Counted from the first letter of the stretch, positions 50,946-59,947 are shown. The stretch: DNA of 64,000 nt from Leucobacter sp. G161 (GCF_001482305.1 NZ_LOHP01000063.1:37620-101619), one strand, 5' to 3'. Notes: a model not told the origin generated them from the sequence alone. Numbers and translations are program-made.

Positions 50946-51842
50946 ATGAAGATTCGCTACGCACTTCCCGCCCTCGCTGCGGCGGCGGCCCTGGTACTCA
51001 CCGGATGCACGAACAACGCGGCTGAGGAGGGCACGGACGGCGACAAGGTCGATGCGTCAACGACCATCAAGCCCGACGAGGCAGCGGTAGCGCTCCTCCC
51101 GGAAGATATTCGCGAGGCGGGCACCATTCTCATCGGCACCGACGCCGAGTACCCGCCGAACGAGTACAAGAACGACAAGGGCGAACCCATTGGGTGGGGC
51201 GTCGATCTCGCCGAAGCAGTCTCCGCAAAGCTTGGGCTTACCCCTGAGTGGGAGATCCTCGGCTTCGACAGCATCATCCCGCGTATCCAGGAGGGCGTCG
51301 TCAACCTCGGCTCTTCCTCGTTCACCGACACGCTTGAGCGGCAACAGTCGGTTGACTTCGTGAACTTCTTGAACGCGGGTAGCCAGTGGGCTGCGCCAGC
51401 CGGCACTGAGGTTGATCCCGATAACGCGTGTGGTCTCACCGTCGCTGTGCAGACCGGCACCGTCCAGCACCTCGACGAGATGCCGCGCCGCGATCAGGAA
51501 TGCAAGGACGCAGGCAAGGACGCCATCGAGATCTTGCCGTTCGAGGGCCAGCCCGAGGTGACGAACGCGGTCGTCAATGGTATGGCAGACGCCTTCTCGG
51601 CCGACCTTCCCGTCACAATCGACGCGGTCGACAAGCTCGGAGACCAGCTGCATGTCGTCGGGGAGATGTTCGACGCAGCGCCCTACGGCTTCGCCACCCA
51701 GAAGGACAGCGACATGACGAAGGCCGTGCAGGCTGCACTGCAGTCGCTCATGGACGACGGCACCTATCTCGAGATCCTCACCGAAGCAGGCTTCGAAGCG
51801 GGTGCGCTCACCGAGGCAACCATCAACGCGGCGACAGCCTAG
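50946..51842 (+). CDS. Amino-acid ABC transporter substrate-binding lipoprotein
   Basis: A 298-residue family-3 binding protein. The signal peptide ends in lipobox LVLTGC (Cys near 21), so it is lipid-anchored outside. The binding fold has TILIGTDAEYPPNEYKND, GWGVDLAEAVSAKLG and SSSFTDTLERQQSVDFVNF. ATG 50946 is preceded by a strong AAGGAGG. First gene of a rightward three-gene importer with its own upstream region. It differs from the binding proteins at 12342 and 28844, so a third, separate ligand is likely; polar amino acids in general. Confidence 0.92.
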   Translation: MKIRYALPALAAAAALVLTGCTNNAAEEGTDGDKVDASTTIKPDEAAVALLPEDIREAGTILIGTDAEYPPNEYKNDKGEPIGWGVDLAEAVSAKLGLTPEWEILGFDSIIPRIQEGVVNLGSSSFTDTLERQQSVDFVNFLNAGSQWAAPAGTEVDPDNACGLTVAVQTGTVQHLDEMPRRDQECKDAGKDAIEILPFEGQPEVTNAVVNGMADAFSADLPVTIDAVDKLGDQLHVVGEMFDAAPYGFATQKDSDMTKAVQAALQSLMDDGTYLEILTEAGFEAGALTEATINAATA

Positions 51843-51924
51843 TCGTGTGTAGCAGCGGGACGGCCGTGCGCAGGCTCGGCCGTCCCGCTTCACATCTCAC
51901 GCACGCTTATTAGGAAGCAGAGAT

Positions 51925-52905
51925 ATGTCTCATCTAGTTGGTGATGCCAGCGAAGAACACGCGCGACCCGAAGCGCTTGTGGCGATCAAGCGACGCCACC
52001 CCTGGCGGATGCTCGCCGCGATTATTATCGTCGTCCTCGCGGCCCTGTTCATCTACGACTCAGCATTCAACCGGCCCGTGTACAACTGGCCAGAGGTCGG
52101 AAAGTACCTCTTCGATCAGCGGATCATCACCGCGATTGGCTACACGCTCCAGCTCACGGTCTATTCAATGGTGATTGCGATCGTGCTTGGCGTCTTGCTC
52201 GCGGTGATGCGGCAGTCGCCGAACCCGGTCGTGAAGGCGGTCTCGTGGGTATACCTGTGGGTCTTCCGCGGCACCCCGGTCTATGTGCAGCTGACCTTCT
52301 GGGGGCTCATCACCGTCGTCTATAAGACGATTACGATTGGCATCCCCTTCACAGAGGCGTTCGTGACCCTCACGACCAAGGATTTCCTCTCCTACTTCAC
52401 GCTCGCGGTGATCGGGCTCGCGCTGAACGAGGCTGCGTATATGGCCGAGATCGTGCGCGCCGGCCTGCTCGCGGTCGACAAGGGTCAGGACGAGGCCGCG
52501 ACCGCGCTCGGCCTCGGCTGGTGGCACACGATGACACGCGTGGTGCTGCCGCAGGCGATGCGTGTGATCATCCCGCCGACGGGCAACGAGGTCATCTCGA
52601 TGCTGAAGACGACGTCGCTCGTCGCGGCAGTACCGTTCATTGGCGAACTGTTCACCCGCTCACGGGACATTGCGGGCGTCACGTACCAGCCGGTGCCGAT
52701 GCTCATCGTCGCATCGGTCTGGTACCTCGTGGTCACCTCGATCCTCATGGTCGGCCAGTACTACCTCGAAAGGCACTTCGCGAAGGGCGTCGAAGCCCGG
52801 ACCGACGTCCAGAAGCCCACCGTTGAAACGCAGTCGATCGGTGTAGTCGGCGAACTGCCAGAAGCAGACGGACCGGCCGGAGCCGGCCTAGGAGGCGGAC
52901 GATGA
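51925..52905 (+). CDS. Amino-acid ABC transporter, permease
   Basis: A 326-residue polar-amino-acid permease, close in layout to the one at 11356-12342: an N-terminal tail of about 30 residues, a helix [19 protein letters not shown], a loop [16 protein letters not shown], and the ATPase contact [15 protein letters not shown] with [26 protein letters not shown] lies about eight bases before ATG 51925. An 82-bp gap separates it from the binding-protein gene and could lower permease expression relative to binding protein. Confidence 0.92.
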   Translation: MSHLVGDASEEHARPEALVAIKRRHPWRMLAAIIIVVLAALFIYDSAFNRPVYNWPEVGKYLFDQRIITAIGYTLQLTVYSMVIAIVLGVLLAVMRQSPNPVVKAVSWVYLWVFRGTPVYVQLTFWGLITVVYKTITIGIPFTEAFVTLTTKDFLSYFTLAVIGLALNEAAYMAEIVRAGLLAVDKGQDEAATALGLGWWHTMTRVVLPQAMRVIIPPTGNEVISMLKTTSLVAAVPFIGELFTRSRDIAGVTYQPVPMLIVASVWYLVVTSILMVGQYYLERHFAKGVEARTDVQKPTVETQSIGVVGELPEADGPAGAGLGGGR

Positions 52906-53675
52906 ATCAGACAGACACTCCCATGGTGAAGGCCGAGGCCGTCTCGAAGTCGTTTGGCTCGAACGAGGTCTTGAAGTCAATCTCGCTGGAGGTCAAGCGC
53001 GGCGAGGTACTCTGCCTCGTCGGCCCCTCGGGGTCGGGCAAGTCCACGTTCCTGCGCTGCATCAACCACCTCGAAACCATTAACGCCGGCCGGCTCTCGG
53101 TCGACGGTGCGTTGGTCGGGTACCGACAGCAGGGGGACAAGCTCTACGAGATGCACCCGAAGGAAGCCGCTGTGCAGCGCCGGGACATCGGCATGGTGTT
53201 TCAGCGCTTCAACCTCTTCCCGCACATGACCGCGCTTGAGAACGTCGCGATGGCGCCGACGTTGCTCAAGAAGGGGTCAAAGGCTGCGCTGCAGACGCGC
53301 GCGATGGAGCTGTTGGCGCGGGTGGGCCTTGCCGATCGCCACGACTACTATCCGGCGCACCTGTCGGGTGGGCAGCAGCAGCGCGTCGCGATCGCGCGTG
53401 CGCTCGCGATGGATCCGAAGCTCATGCTGTTTGACGAGCCGACGAGCGCGCTCGATCCCGAGCTCGTTGGCGAGGTGCTTGACGTGATGCAGGGCCTGGC
53501 CGAGAGCGGGATGACGATGATCGTCGTGACGCACGAGATGGGGTTCGCGAAGCAGGTTGCCGACAAGCTCGTCTTTATGGACGGCGGCGTCGTCGTCGAA
53601 TCCGGGGACCCGGTTGAGGTGCTCACGAACCCGCAGCGGGAGCGCACGAAGGCGTTCCTCTCAAAGGTGCTGTAG
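52902..53675 (+). CDS. Amino-acid ABC transporter, ATP-binding protein
   Basis: A 257-residue GlnQ-type ATPase. Walker A is GPSGSGKST, the Q-loop region is [18 protein letters not shown], the signature is LSGGQQQR, and Walker B is [14 protein letters not shown] with H-loop VVTHEMG. ATG 52902 overlaps the permease stop by four bases. Very similar to the ATPase at 10544-11353, so the two importers are probably old duplicates with different binding proteins. Confidence 0.93.
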   Translation: MNQTDTPMVKAEAVSKSFGSNEVLKSISLEVKRGEVLCLVGPSGSGKSTFLRCINHLETINAGRLSVDGALVGYRQQGDKLYEMHPKEAAVQRRDIGMVFQRFNLFPHMTALENVAMAPTLLKKGSKAALQTRAMELLARVGLADRHDYYPAHLSGGQQQRVAIARALAMDPKLMLFDEPTSALDPELVGEVLDVMQGLAESGMTMIVVTHEMGFAKQVADKLVFMDGGVVVESGDPVEVLTNPQRERTKAFLSKVL

Positions 53676-53697
53676 CGGGCAGGACGCCCCGCGCTAC

Positions 53698-53744
53698 GCG
53701 AACGGCCCCGGACCACCGTGCAAGGGTGATCCGGGGCCGTTCGC
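53698..53744. terminator. Bidirectional terminator between importer operon and cytidylyltransferase gene
   Basis: A 15-bp perfect stem (GCGAACGGCCCCGGA and complement) closes a 17-nt loop between convergent genes ending at 53675 and 53770. GC-rich, with no T-run. Confidence 0.75.
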
Positions 53745-53769
53745 TGCCGAGTGGCGGAGGAGCTCTGCG

Positions 53770-54168
53770 TTAGCCGTTGACGCCGAGGTCCCGCTTGATC
53801 TTGGTCGTCGAAACGCCCTCGGTGCGGTCGAGGTAGACGACGTTGCAGTACGGCGTGAGGATCTCGAATCGCTCGTCGCCCTCCCAATCGCCGCCCATGA
53901 CGACGGTGTCGATTTCGTACTTGCGTACGTCTTCGATCTTCTGATCCCACGAATCCTCGGGAATGACGAGGTCGACGTAGCGCACAGCCTCAAGCATGTT
54001 CTTGCGCGTTTCGAAGTCGTGGTAGGTCTTCTTGCCCTTGCCGGCGTTGAACTCCTCGGTGGAGGCGGCAACGACGAGGTAGTCGCCGAGGCTCTTCGCC
54101 CGCTTGAGCAGTCGGATGTGCCCCCAGTGCAGGAGGTCAAAGGTGCCGTAGGTGAGGATCCGCTTCAT
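53770..54168 (-). CDS. Glycerol-3-phosphate cytidylyltransferase-like protein (TagD family)
   Basis: A 132-residue single-domain nucleotidyltransferase. It begins RILTYGTFDLLHWGHIRLLK with the HxGH motif (HWGH), and ends with the RTEGVSTTKI signature of TagD-type enzymes. MGGDWEGD sits in the substrate loop. The family makes CDP-glycerol or a related CDP-alcohol from CTP for wall or capsule polymers. No teichoic-acid genes are adjacent, so the pathway is open. Convergent with the importer operon. Confidence 0.9.
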   Translation of the reverse strand: MKRILTYGTFDLLHWGHIRLLKRAKSLGDYLVVAASTEEFNAGKGKKTYHDFETRKNMLEAVRYVDLVIPEDSWDQKIEDVRKYEIDTVVMGGDWEGDERFEILTPYCNVVYLDRTEGVSTTKIKRDLGVNG

Positions 54169-54286
54169 TCCGCCATCCTATTAGGGCTGGCAGGGTTCTA
54201 TCGGCTTTCGTCAGCGGCCTCTGGTCGTGGACCTGAATCCTGCGTAGACTCGGGGCACATGTTTCACCGTTGAAAGGGGCGCGGGA

Positions 54287-54487
54287 ATGGCTGACGAAAC
54301 GAAGAAGGCGCTGCCGGATCACAATTCGGATCCGGCTCGGACGCCGGGTGACGGCTGGGTTGGCGAGGGAGGGGCTTCGCACCTCGGCCCCGCGACGCAC
54401 ACGTCGTCGGGCCGCGAAGAAGCCGACTCGACTGAGGTCGATGAGGCACTCGCCGAAGACGCTGCAGTCACCGACGACTCAGAGTAA
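54287..54487 (+). CDS. Small acidic protein of unknown function
   Basis: A 66-residue hydrophilic protein, Asp/Glu- and Gly-rich, with MADETKKALPDHNSDPARTP at its N-terminus and a strongly acidic end. No membrane segment, signal peptide or known domain is visible; it is probably disordered. AAAGGGG lies about nine bases before ATG 54287, and a TAGACT -10-like box lies upstream near 54245. The ribosome site and codon use support it as a real gene. Function unknown. Confidence 0.6.
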   Translation: MADETKKALPDHNSDPARTPGDGWVGEGGASHLGPATHTSSGREEADSTEVDEALAEDAAVTDDSE

Positions 54488-54577
54488 ACCACCTATGTGC
54501 CTCGCCCCTCCGGGTATCACCGGGGTGGCGGGGCCGACTCATGTCCGGGCTGCGAAACGCGGGCGCGGTCGGAAGTG

Positions 54578-54796
54578 CTACCCCTGCACGAGCAGGAGCA
54601 CGCCGGCGATTGCGGAGACGACCGCAATGAGCAGTGCCACCGAGATGAGTACCGCGTGCACGGTGAGGAAGCGGGTCGCGCGGCCCTGCTCGTCGCGGGC
54701 GCGGGGATCCTGCGCCACGCGCGTCCAGAAGCGCGGCCACACAATGACGTTGTAGGCGGCGTTGATGAGCAGCAGGATTCCAGCGAAGACGACCAT
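54578..54796 (-). CDS. Small two-helix membrane protein (SCO4848-like)
   Basis: A 72-residue protein with two transmembrane segments (MVVFAGILLLINAAYNVIVW and LISVALLIAVVSAIAGVLLL). The charged linker WTRVAQDPRARDEQGRATRF between them resembles SCO4848-family proteins, from memory. Function unknown. It is convergent with the small acidic gene and divergent from the thioesterase gene. Confidence 0.6.
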   Translation of the reverse strand: MVVFAGILLLINAAYNVIVWPRFWTRVAQDPRARDEQGRATRFLTVHAVLISVALLIAVVSAIAGVLLLVQG

Positions 54797-54847
54797 GGGG
54801 TCAGTCTACGGTCAGATCCCGCGCAGGCTCTGACCTAGGCTTGGCCT

Positions 54848-55270
54848 ATGAACGGCTATAGACACATTGTTCGTAAATGGGTAAAGCCGGAGGATCTCAA
54901 CCAGCACGACGCGCTGTTTGGGGGCAGGCTGCTGCAGTGGGTTGACGAGGAAGCCGCGATTGTCGCGGTGACGCAGTTGGGCACGACGGACGTCGTGACA
55001 CGCCATATGTCGGCGATCGACTTTGTCGCGCGCGCTGCACGCGGTGATCTGCTCGAGTTTGAATACCGGGTTGCCGCGTTCGGCCGCACATCGGTCACGC
55101 TGAGCTGCAGCGTCGAAAACGCGGTGACGGGGCAGGAGATCCTGCGCCTCGACAGCATTGTGTTCGTTGCAGTCGACGACGCGGGGCATCCCGCGGCGCA
55201 CGGCATCACGATGCCGACTCCCGGCACGGAGCGGATCCGCCATGCCGCCGCGGGGCTGCGCGCTCGCTAG
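54848..55270 (+). CDS. Hotdog-fold acyl-CoA thioesterase
   Basis: A 140-residue YciA/BFIT-type thioesterase. It carries EDLNQHDALFGGRLLQWVDE, where Asn-His-x-x-x-x-Gly and the Asp of WVDE are the usual catalytic region, and SAIDFVARAARGDLLEF. It hydrolyses acyl-CoA to free acid and CoA. Single hotdog domain, likely a hexamer. Its stop overlaps that of the convergent GNAT gene by four bases. Confidence 0.87.
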   Translation: MNGYRHIVRKWVKPEDLNQHDALFGGRLLQWVDEEAAIVAVTQLGTTDVVTRHMSAIDFVARAARGDLLEFEYRVAAFGRTSVTLSCSVENAVTGQEILRLDSIVFVAVDDAGHPAAHGITMPTPGTERIRHAAAGLRAR

Positions 55271-55719
55271 TCGAGTGGCGTGACGTCGTAGGTCACCCAC
55301 GAGGTCGGGGCGTTGAGCTTGTCGTAGACGCTGCGAGCGGTCGTGTTCGACTCGGCGGTGATCCAGCGGACCAGCCCCGCGCCCTCGTCGCGCGCAATCG
55401 CGCGGAGCCGCTCGATGAGCGCGTTCGCTGCGCCCTTGCCCCGAGCGGCTGGCGCAGTGAACAGGTCGTCGAGGTAGAGGCCGGTCGATCCCGCAATGGG
55501 GCGGGCGAAGGTGCGGAAGTGGGCGAGGCCGACGATCTCGCCGTCGAGCTCCGCCACGAGACCGCGAGTCTCGTGGCTCGGGTCGTTGAGCCAACCCCAG
55601 ACGGTGTCGAACACGGCGGGTTCGTGCGGCTTCTCGTAGAAATCGCGGTAGCCGCGGTAGGTCGAGGCCCAGGCATCGCGGTCTGCGGGCGTGACGGGGC
55701 GGATAATGAGGTCGCTCAC
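55267..55719 (-). CDS. GNAT-family N-acetyltransferase
   Basis: A 150-residue GNAT. Motif A for acetyl-CoA is LYLDDLFTAPAARGKGAANA (with RGKGAA), and motif B is VRWITAESNTTARSVYDKL. The N-terminus is LIIRPVTPADRDAW. The acceptor is unknown. The GTG start at 55719 overlaps the cupin stop (GTGA), so the pair is cotranscribed and coupled; the cupin might bind a related small molecule. Confidence 0.87.
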   Translation of the reverse strand: MSDLIIRPVTPADRDAWASTYRGYRDFYEKPHEPAVFDTVWGWLNDPSHETRGLVAELDGEIVGLAHFRTFARPIAGSTGLYLDDLFTAPAARGKGAANALIERLRAIARDEGAGLVRWITAESNTTARSVYDKLNAPTSWVTYDVTPLD

Positions 55720-56006
55720 GAGAGTTTCTCCACTTCGACGAACACAATGTTGGCGGTCGAGTGCGGGTTCTCGACCAGATGCTCAGCGCCGGCGGGCCGC
55801 GTGTAGCTCACGCCGGTCTCGAGTGTTGCTTCGATGACGCTGCCGTCGGCGTTCGTCACGCGCATGGTGTCTGTGACGAGGGGGACCACCACGTACTCGA
55901 AGTCGTGGCGGTGCATCGGGATCGCACCACCGGGCTCGATGGTCCACCGGGTCACCCGGAAATGCTCGTTTTCGAGCTGCACGTCACCGTGCGATCCTGT
56001 GCTCAT
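55716..56006 (-). CDS. Small cupin-domain protein
   Basis: A 96-residue single-cupin protein. The metal-binding motif is seen in PGGAIPMHRHDFEYVVVPL (HxH then E-like) and the second motif near GVSYTRPAGAEHLVENPH. It probably binds a metal and a small organic ligand; sensors, isomerases and dioxygenases share this fold, so no function is given. First in a two-gene leftward operon with the GNAT. Confidence 0.8.
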   Translation of the reverse strand: MSTGSHGDVQLENEHFRVTRWTIEPGGAIPMHRHDFEYVVVPLVTDTMRVTNADGSVIEATLETGVSYTRPAGAEHLVENPHSTANIVFVEVEKLS

Positions 56007-56179
56007 CGTTCCTCCTCAAAGCGCTCAACGGCCACCGTGCCGTCGTGAGGCAAGTCTAATGTGGCGGCGGCATCGGACTCGCGCAAAGAAAAGCTACACG
56101 TTCATCACAGAAAAGTGAGATGCTGAGAGAAACGCTCGCACATAAGGGGCGCTAGAGATCCTGATAGGAGCAACGAATC

Positions 56180-56755
56180 ATGTCTGTAACTGATAGAACC
56201 GAACCCACGCTCGAAGCCCGCGCCACCGATGGCGCACGCGTGCTCTTCGGCGTCGGCGGACTCATTGCGATTGTGCTCGGCCTCTTCGTCATCTTCGCAC
56301 CGAAGACGTCTGCTGGCGTCACGCTCACTCTCGTTGCTGCGCTCATCGGCGCCTACGCGATTGTGACGGGAATCGTCTACGTCGGCACCGCGATCTTCTC
56401 ACGTGGGGTTGGTGGTTGGTCGCGCGTCGGCCACATCCTCCTCGGTCTGCTGTACGTTGCCGGTGGTGTCATCATCATGTCGAACCTCGTGTTTGCCGGT
56501 GTCGTCACCGCACTCATGTTCTCGATCATGGTCGGTATCCTCTGGCTGTTCGAAGGCGTGCTCGCGTTCGCGACCGCGTCGAAGTCGGAGAGCAAGGTGT
56601 GGAGCATCATCTACGGCATCATCTCGGTGCTCGCCGGTATTGCACTGCTCTTCTCGCCGCTCATGGGCGCGGTCACCCTCTGGTGGCTGCTCGGCATCTC
56701 GATGGTCGTTCTCGGCGTCGTGCAGGTCGTGCGCGCATTCCGCGTCGGCAAGTAG
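56180..56755 (+). CDS. HdeD-family (DUF308) membrane protein
   Basis: A 191-residue protein with six predicted transmembrane helices in three similar pairs, the usual HdeD layout (VLFGVGGLIAIVLGLFVIFA, WSRVGHILLGLLYVAGGVII, and IIYGIISVLAGIALLFSP). HdeD in E. coli is linked to acid resistance; whether that holds here is unknown. Stands alone, with a strong terminator. Confidence 0.88.
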   Translation: MSVTDRTEPTLEARATDGARVLFGVGGLIAIVLGLFVIFAPKTSAGVTLTLVAALIGAYAIVTGIVYVGTAIFSRGVGGWSRVGHILLGLLYVAGGVIIMSNLVFAGVVTALMFSIMVGILWLFEGVLAFATASKSESKVWSIIYGIISVLAGIALLFSPLMGAVTLWWLLGISMVVLGVVQVVRAFRVGK

Positions 56756-56763
56756 CCGTCTGA

Positions 56764-56807
56764 ACACAACAAGGCGCCCCTCGAACGCGAGGGGCGCCTT
56801 GTTGTGT
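56764..56807. terminator. Bidirectional terminator with a 20-bp stem
   Basis: ACACAACAAGGCGCCCCTCG (56764-56783) pairs perfectly with 56788-56807 around the loop AACG. A-rich and T-rich outer ends give it intrinsic-terminator character on both strands between the convergent HdeD and SseB genes. Confidence 0.9.
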
Positions 56808-56819
56808 GTCTGGGGGCAG

Positions 56820-57275
56820 TTACGCCTGCAGCGACTCGGCGGTGACCTCGTCGTATGCCATCGCGAGAGTGATGAACTTCCGCAGGCAGACGAGGCCAGC
56901 CGACGCCTTATCGAATTCCGCGGCTACGAATCGGTCCGCGGTGATGAGCGACAGCGCCGAGCGGGCTGGCATGATGGCGCCCTTGAGTTCCTCGCCGCGT
57001 GCCGTCCCCGAGAGCGCCCGGAGCTCGGCCATGGACGTGAAGATTGGCAGTACGAGCTGGCCCTTCGTCGAGCGAATCGTGCGCACCCGCGGCCCCTTCT
57101 TCTTCGACGAGGTGCCGGTGACGTCGACGACGAGATAGCCCTCGCGGATGGCGTTCAAAAACGTCGCCAGGTGCTCGTAATCTGGCGTCTCCTGAAACGC
57201 GAGCAGTGCTGCACGCGCCTCGGTGTTCTCGTAGTTCTCGTCAACGCCCTCGGGGGTGTCCTGCATTTCGGCCAT
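56820..57275 (-). CDS. SseB-family protein
   Basis: A 151-residue soluble protein with an SseB N-terminal-like domain: LLAFQETPDYEHLATFLNAI, REGYLVVDVTG, TKGQLVLPIFTSMAELRAL. The function of the family is poorly defined (type III secretion regulators, or nucleotide-pool enzymes by analogy). The context gives no clue: it follows the biotin-transporter genes by 9 bp in the same direction and may be cotranscribed with them. Confidence 0.8.
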   Translation of the reverse strand: MAEMQDTPEGVDENYENTEARAALLAFQETPDYEHLATFLNAIREGYLVVDVTGTSSKKKGPRVRTIRSTKGQLVLPIFTSMAELRALSGTARGEELKGAIMPARSALSLITADRFVAAEFDKASAGLVCLRKFITLAMAYDEVTAESLQA

Positions 57276-57284
57276 GTGACTAGC

Positions 57285-57908
57285 CTACGGGGCCTGCTCG
57301 TCGCCGATGCCGCGTGCGGCGAGCGCTTGGCCGGTGAGTTGCGCCTGGGAGACGGTGCGCAACACCAGCGGCACCGTGCGGGCGCGAAGGCTGCGCTCGA
57401 GTCCGCGTGCGCGCGCGGCAAGGAGCGTCTCGCGTGACAGCTCCTGCACGGCAGGGATCATGCGGATCGCGAGGGAAAAGGTGAGCGCAATCCGCTCGGT
57501 GTCGACCCCAAATCGCTGGAGCGGGGTGAGTGCCCACGCGATCGTCTCGAGCATGTCGCTCGCGCGCGTACTCGCGGTGACGGCGCTCGCCGCAAAGATG
57601 AGCGCGAGCAGGTCGGCGATGACTTCGGTGCCTCGCTCCCAGCCAGCGTTCCACGTTTGGAAGGCGAACAGCGGCACGCCGATCAGTGCAAAGGTGCGCG
57701 CGACCCGCCAGAAGTCACGGCCGCGGAGGCCGGCGATGAGGGCGAGCGCGACACCGATCGCGAGTGCGAGGAGGGCGCTGATCCACCCCTTCGCGGCGAG
57801 CACAGCGATCGCGAACGCGAACAGTCCAAGCAGCTTCGCGCCGGGCCGGATCGCGTGGAGCGGGCCGCGGTGGGTGATGTACGCGCCGAGCGCTGCTGGG
57901 GCACTCAT
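57285..57908 (-). CDS. bioN: Energy-coupling factor transporter, transmembrane (T) protein, biotin-type
   Basis: A 207-residue EcfT protein with five to six helices. The cytoplasmic coupling region shows TLLAARARGLERSLRAR (the first ARG-type motif) and LAARGIGDEQAP at the end (second ARG). It links the ATPase to the BioY substrate subunit. ATG 57908 overlaps the ATPase stop (ATGA). Order bioY-bioM-bioN is the classic actinobacterial biotin importer. Confidence 0.9.
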   Translation of the reverse strand: MSAPAALGAYITHRGPLHAIRPGAKLLGLFAFAIAVLAAKGWISALLALAIGVALALIAGLRGRDFWRVARTFALIGVPLFAFQTWNAGWERGTEVIADLLALIFAASAVTASTRASDMLETIAWALTPLQRFGVDTERIALTFSLAIRMIPAVQELSRETLLAARARGLERSLRARTVPLVLRTVSQAQLTGQALAARGIGDEQAP

Positions 57909-58588
57909 GCGGACGCAGCGCTCGCGCGGTAGTGGGCGATGGCCGCAGCCGGTGCGCCGTCGAAGACAACCCGCCCCTGCTCGACCACGAGCGTACGATC
58001 CGCGCGCTCAGCGAGCTCGAGGTTGTGTGTCACGATGACCACCTGCTGGGGGAGGCCGAGCAGCAGGTCGCCGATGAGGCGTGTGTTGCGCAGATCGAGC
58101 AGCGTCGTGGGTTCATCGGTGACGAGGATCTGCGGGTCGGTCGCCAGCACGGTCGCGATTGCGAGGAGCTGCTGCTGGCCGCCCGAGAGCGCGTGCACGC
58201 TGCGCTCGGCAAAGCCGTCCAGCCCGAAGCGCGCGAGCGCGCTGAGCGCCGCGGCCCGGCGCTCGCCGGAGTCGCGGTGTTCTCGGCGAAGAGACAGCTC
58301 GACATCCTCGATGGCGGTCGGCATGATGAGCTGCGCCGAAGGATCAGTGAACACGAAGCCGACGGCACGCCGCACCGCAGCGCCATCCGTGACCGTGTCG
58401 AGCTCGCGGACCGTCACGCTGCCTGCGCTTGGCTCGACCAGCCCGTTGATGAGTCGGGCGAGCGTTGACTTGCCCGAACCATTCGCGCCGATGATTGACA
58501 CCCGCTGCTCGGTGAGGGTGAGCGATACCGGGTGCAGGATCGTCGCCCCGTCGTGCGCGGCAACGGCCGCCTGGTTGAACGAGATCAC
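57905..58588 (-). CDS. bioM: Energy-coupling factor transporter, ATPase, biotin-type
   Basis: A 227-residue ABC ATPase. Walker A is GANGSGKST, the signature is LSGGQQQLLAIA, and Walker B is ILVTDEPTTLLD; the usual second-gene partner is absent, so the ATPase is probably a homodimer. The GTG start at 58588 gives MISFNQAAVA and has AGGATCA upstream. Middle gene of the leftward biotin operon. Confidence 0.9.
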   Translation of the reverse strand: MISFNQAAVAAHDGATILHPVSLTLTEQRVSIIGANGSGKSTLARLINGLVEPSAGSVTVRELDTVTDGAAVRRAVGFVFTDPSAQLIMPTAIEDVELSLRREHRDSGERRAAALSALARFGLDGFAERSVHALSGGQQQLLAIATVLATDPQILVTDEPTTLLDLRNTRLIGDLLLGLPQQVVIVTHNLELAERADRTLVVEQGRVVFDGAPAAAIAHYRASAASA

Positions 58589-58598
58589 CCCAGTGATC

Positions 58599-59213
58599 CT
58601 ACGCGGTGACGGCCGCGCGGCCGCGTGGCGGGAGCAGCGCGGGGAACGCGCGGTGCACCGAGGTCGCGACGATCGCCATGAGCACGTCCTTGAGGATGTC
58701 GCCCGGGAGGAAGGTCAGCCCGAAGGTGAAGGCCTGAGCGAGTGTCATGTCTGCGCGCCAGGCCATGCCGAGGGCGCCGAGCGGGTAGATCACCAGGACC
58801 GAGGCCGCTACGCCCGCGAGGAGGATGAGGGGGATGCTCGTCGCGATGCGCTTGCGGGGGAGGCGTTCGACGATGAAGCCGGTGAGGAATGCGGCGAACG
58901 GGAACGACAGCAGGTAGCCAACCGAGGGGCCGGCGAAGGGGGCGAGGCCCGCGCCGCTCGCGGTGAAGACGGGGAGCCCGATCGCGCCGACCGCGAGCCA
59001 GAGGAGCACGGCGAGCGCGCCGCGCGATGCCCCGAGTACGGCGCCGGCGAGGATCACGGCGAACGTCTGCAGCGTGATCGGTACGACGCCGACCGGGATC
59101 GCGGGGAGTAGTGAACACGCGCCAATGAGGGCAGCGAAGCTCGCAATGAGTGTGAGATCGGTGGCGGTGCTGCGGCGCTTGCGCGCTGGGGCGAGGGCTG
59201 GCGAAGCGGTCAT
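58599..59213 (-). CDS. bioY: Biotin transporter substrate-binding (S) subunit BioY
   Basis: A 204-residue six-helix S component that binds biotin. Typical parts are FAALIGACSLLPAIPVGVVP, ITLQTFAVILAGAVLG and FAGPSVGYLLSFPFAAFLTG, and GDILKDVLMAIVA near the end. ATG 59213 has GGGAG five bases upstream; TTG 59225 is possible but poor. First gene of the operon, right behind a BioQ-type operator. Needed for pyruvate carboxylase if the cell cannot make biotin; no bio synthesis genes occur here. Confidence 0.93.
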   Translation of the reverse strand: MTASPALAPARKRRSTATDLTLIASFAALIGACSLLPAIPVGVVPITLQTFAVILAGAVLGASRGALAVLLWLAVGAIGLPVFTASGAGLAPFAGPSVGYLLSFPFAAFLTGFIVERLPRKRIATSIPLILLAGVAASVLVIYPLGALGMAWRADMTLAQAFTFGLTFLPGDILKDVLMAIVATSVHRAFPALLPPRGRAAVTA

Positions 59214-59230
59214 GCGGACTCCCAAGGTAG

Positions 59231-59266
59231 AACCTGAACGGTGTTCTGGTGAACGGTGTTCAGGTT
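59231..59266. promoter_or_regulatory. BioQ-type operator between bioY and the TetR gene
   Basis: AACCTGAAC...GTTCAGGTT form outer 9-bp arms, and two copies of TGAAC-GGT-GTTC sit 14 bp apart inside (59236-59247 and 59250-59261). The corynebacterial BioQ site is TGAAC-N3-GTTAC, as I recall it, so the match is close. The site lies across the divergent start region and can control both genes. Confidence 0.8.
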
Positions 59267-59283
59267 ACCGATAGAATGATGCA

Positions 59284-59865
59284 ATGCGCAACACGAGAGC
59301 CGATGTGGTCGCCGCTGCGCTGCGCGTGCTGGCGGCGCAGGGGCTCGAATCCTGCTCGATGCGTCGCGTCGCGGCGGAGCTCGATGTGCAGCCGAGCGCG
59401 CTCTACCATCACGTGCCGAACAAGCAGAGCCTGCTCGCGCTCATGGCTGATGAGATCGTGCGGCGGGTGCGGCTCGACGGCTCGGATCCCCGCGCCCTCT
59501 GCACCGAGCTGCGAGCTGCGATGCTCGCGGTGCGCGACGGCGCCGACGTCGTCGCGACGGTTGAGGCATTCCGGCTCGGTACCTCAGTAGCGGAGGGGCG
59601 CCTCGCTGAACTCGTCGGAGCTGACGGGGCAAAGACCCTGCTGCTGTACACCTTCGGGCACACGCAGTCGACCCAGACGCATCGGCAGGCTGCCGAGTTT
59701 GGTGCGTTGCTGGATCTGCCGCAGACCGGCACGCCAGCGGCGAGGCCCGAGGAGGATCTCGACGGATCTTTTGCCCGCGGCATCGACATCATCCTTGCTG
59801 GGTTGGCCGCGGGTGCGCGCGATCCTGGCCGCGCGAATACCGGCGCGGGGCTGAAAACGGTCTGA
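59284..59865 (+). CDS. bioQ: TetR-family regulator, probable biotin regulator BioQ
   Basis: A 193-residue TetR protein. The helix-turn-helix lies in the first 50 residues (ADVVAAALRVLAAQGLESCS, MRRVAAELDVQPSALYHHVP), with the usual NKQSLLALMADEI. The C-terminal ligand and dimer domain is helical and not conserved. Divergent from bioYMN, with a BioQ-type double operator between, which strongly suggests repression of biotin uptake when biotin is plentiful. Actinobacteria with BioQ lack a BirA-type repressor domain. The symbol rests on context rather than on a search. Confidence 0.8.
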   Translation: MRNTRADVVAAALRVLAAQGLESCSMRRVAAELDVQPSALYHHVPNKQSLLALMADEIVRRVRLDGSDPRALCTELRAAMLAVRDGADVVATVEAFRLGTSVAEGRLAELVGADGAKTLLLYTFGHTQSTQTHRQAAEFGALLDLPQTGTPAARPEEDLDGSFARGIDIILAGLAAGARDPGRANTGAGLKTV

Positions 59866-59947
59866 GACTTCCCCCGAATACCAGTGTTTCCACTCAGATT
59901 CCCGCGAAATACTGGTCTCGTACCGCAGGAAACGAAGGGGGAATACC

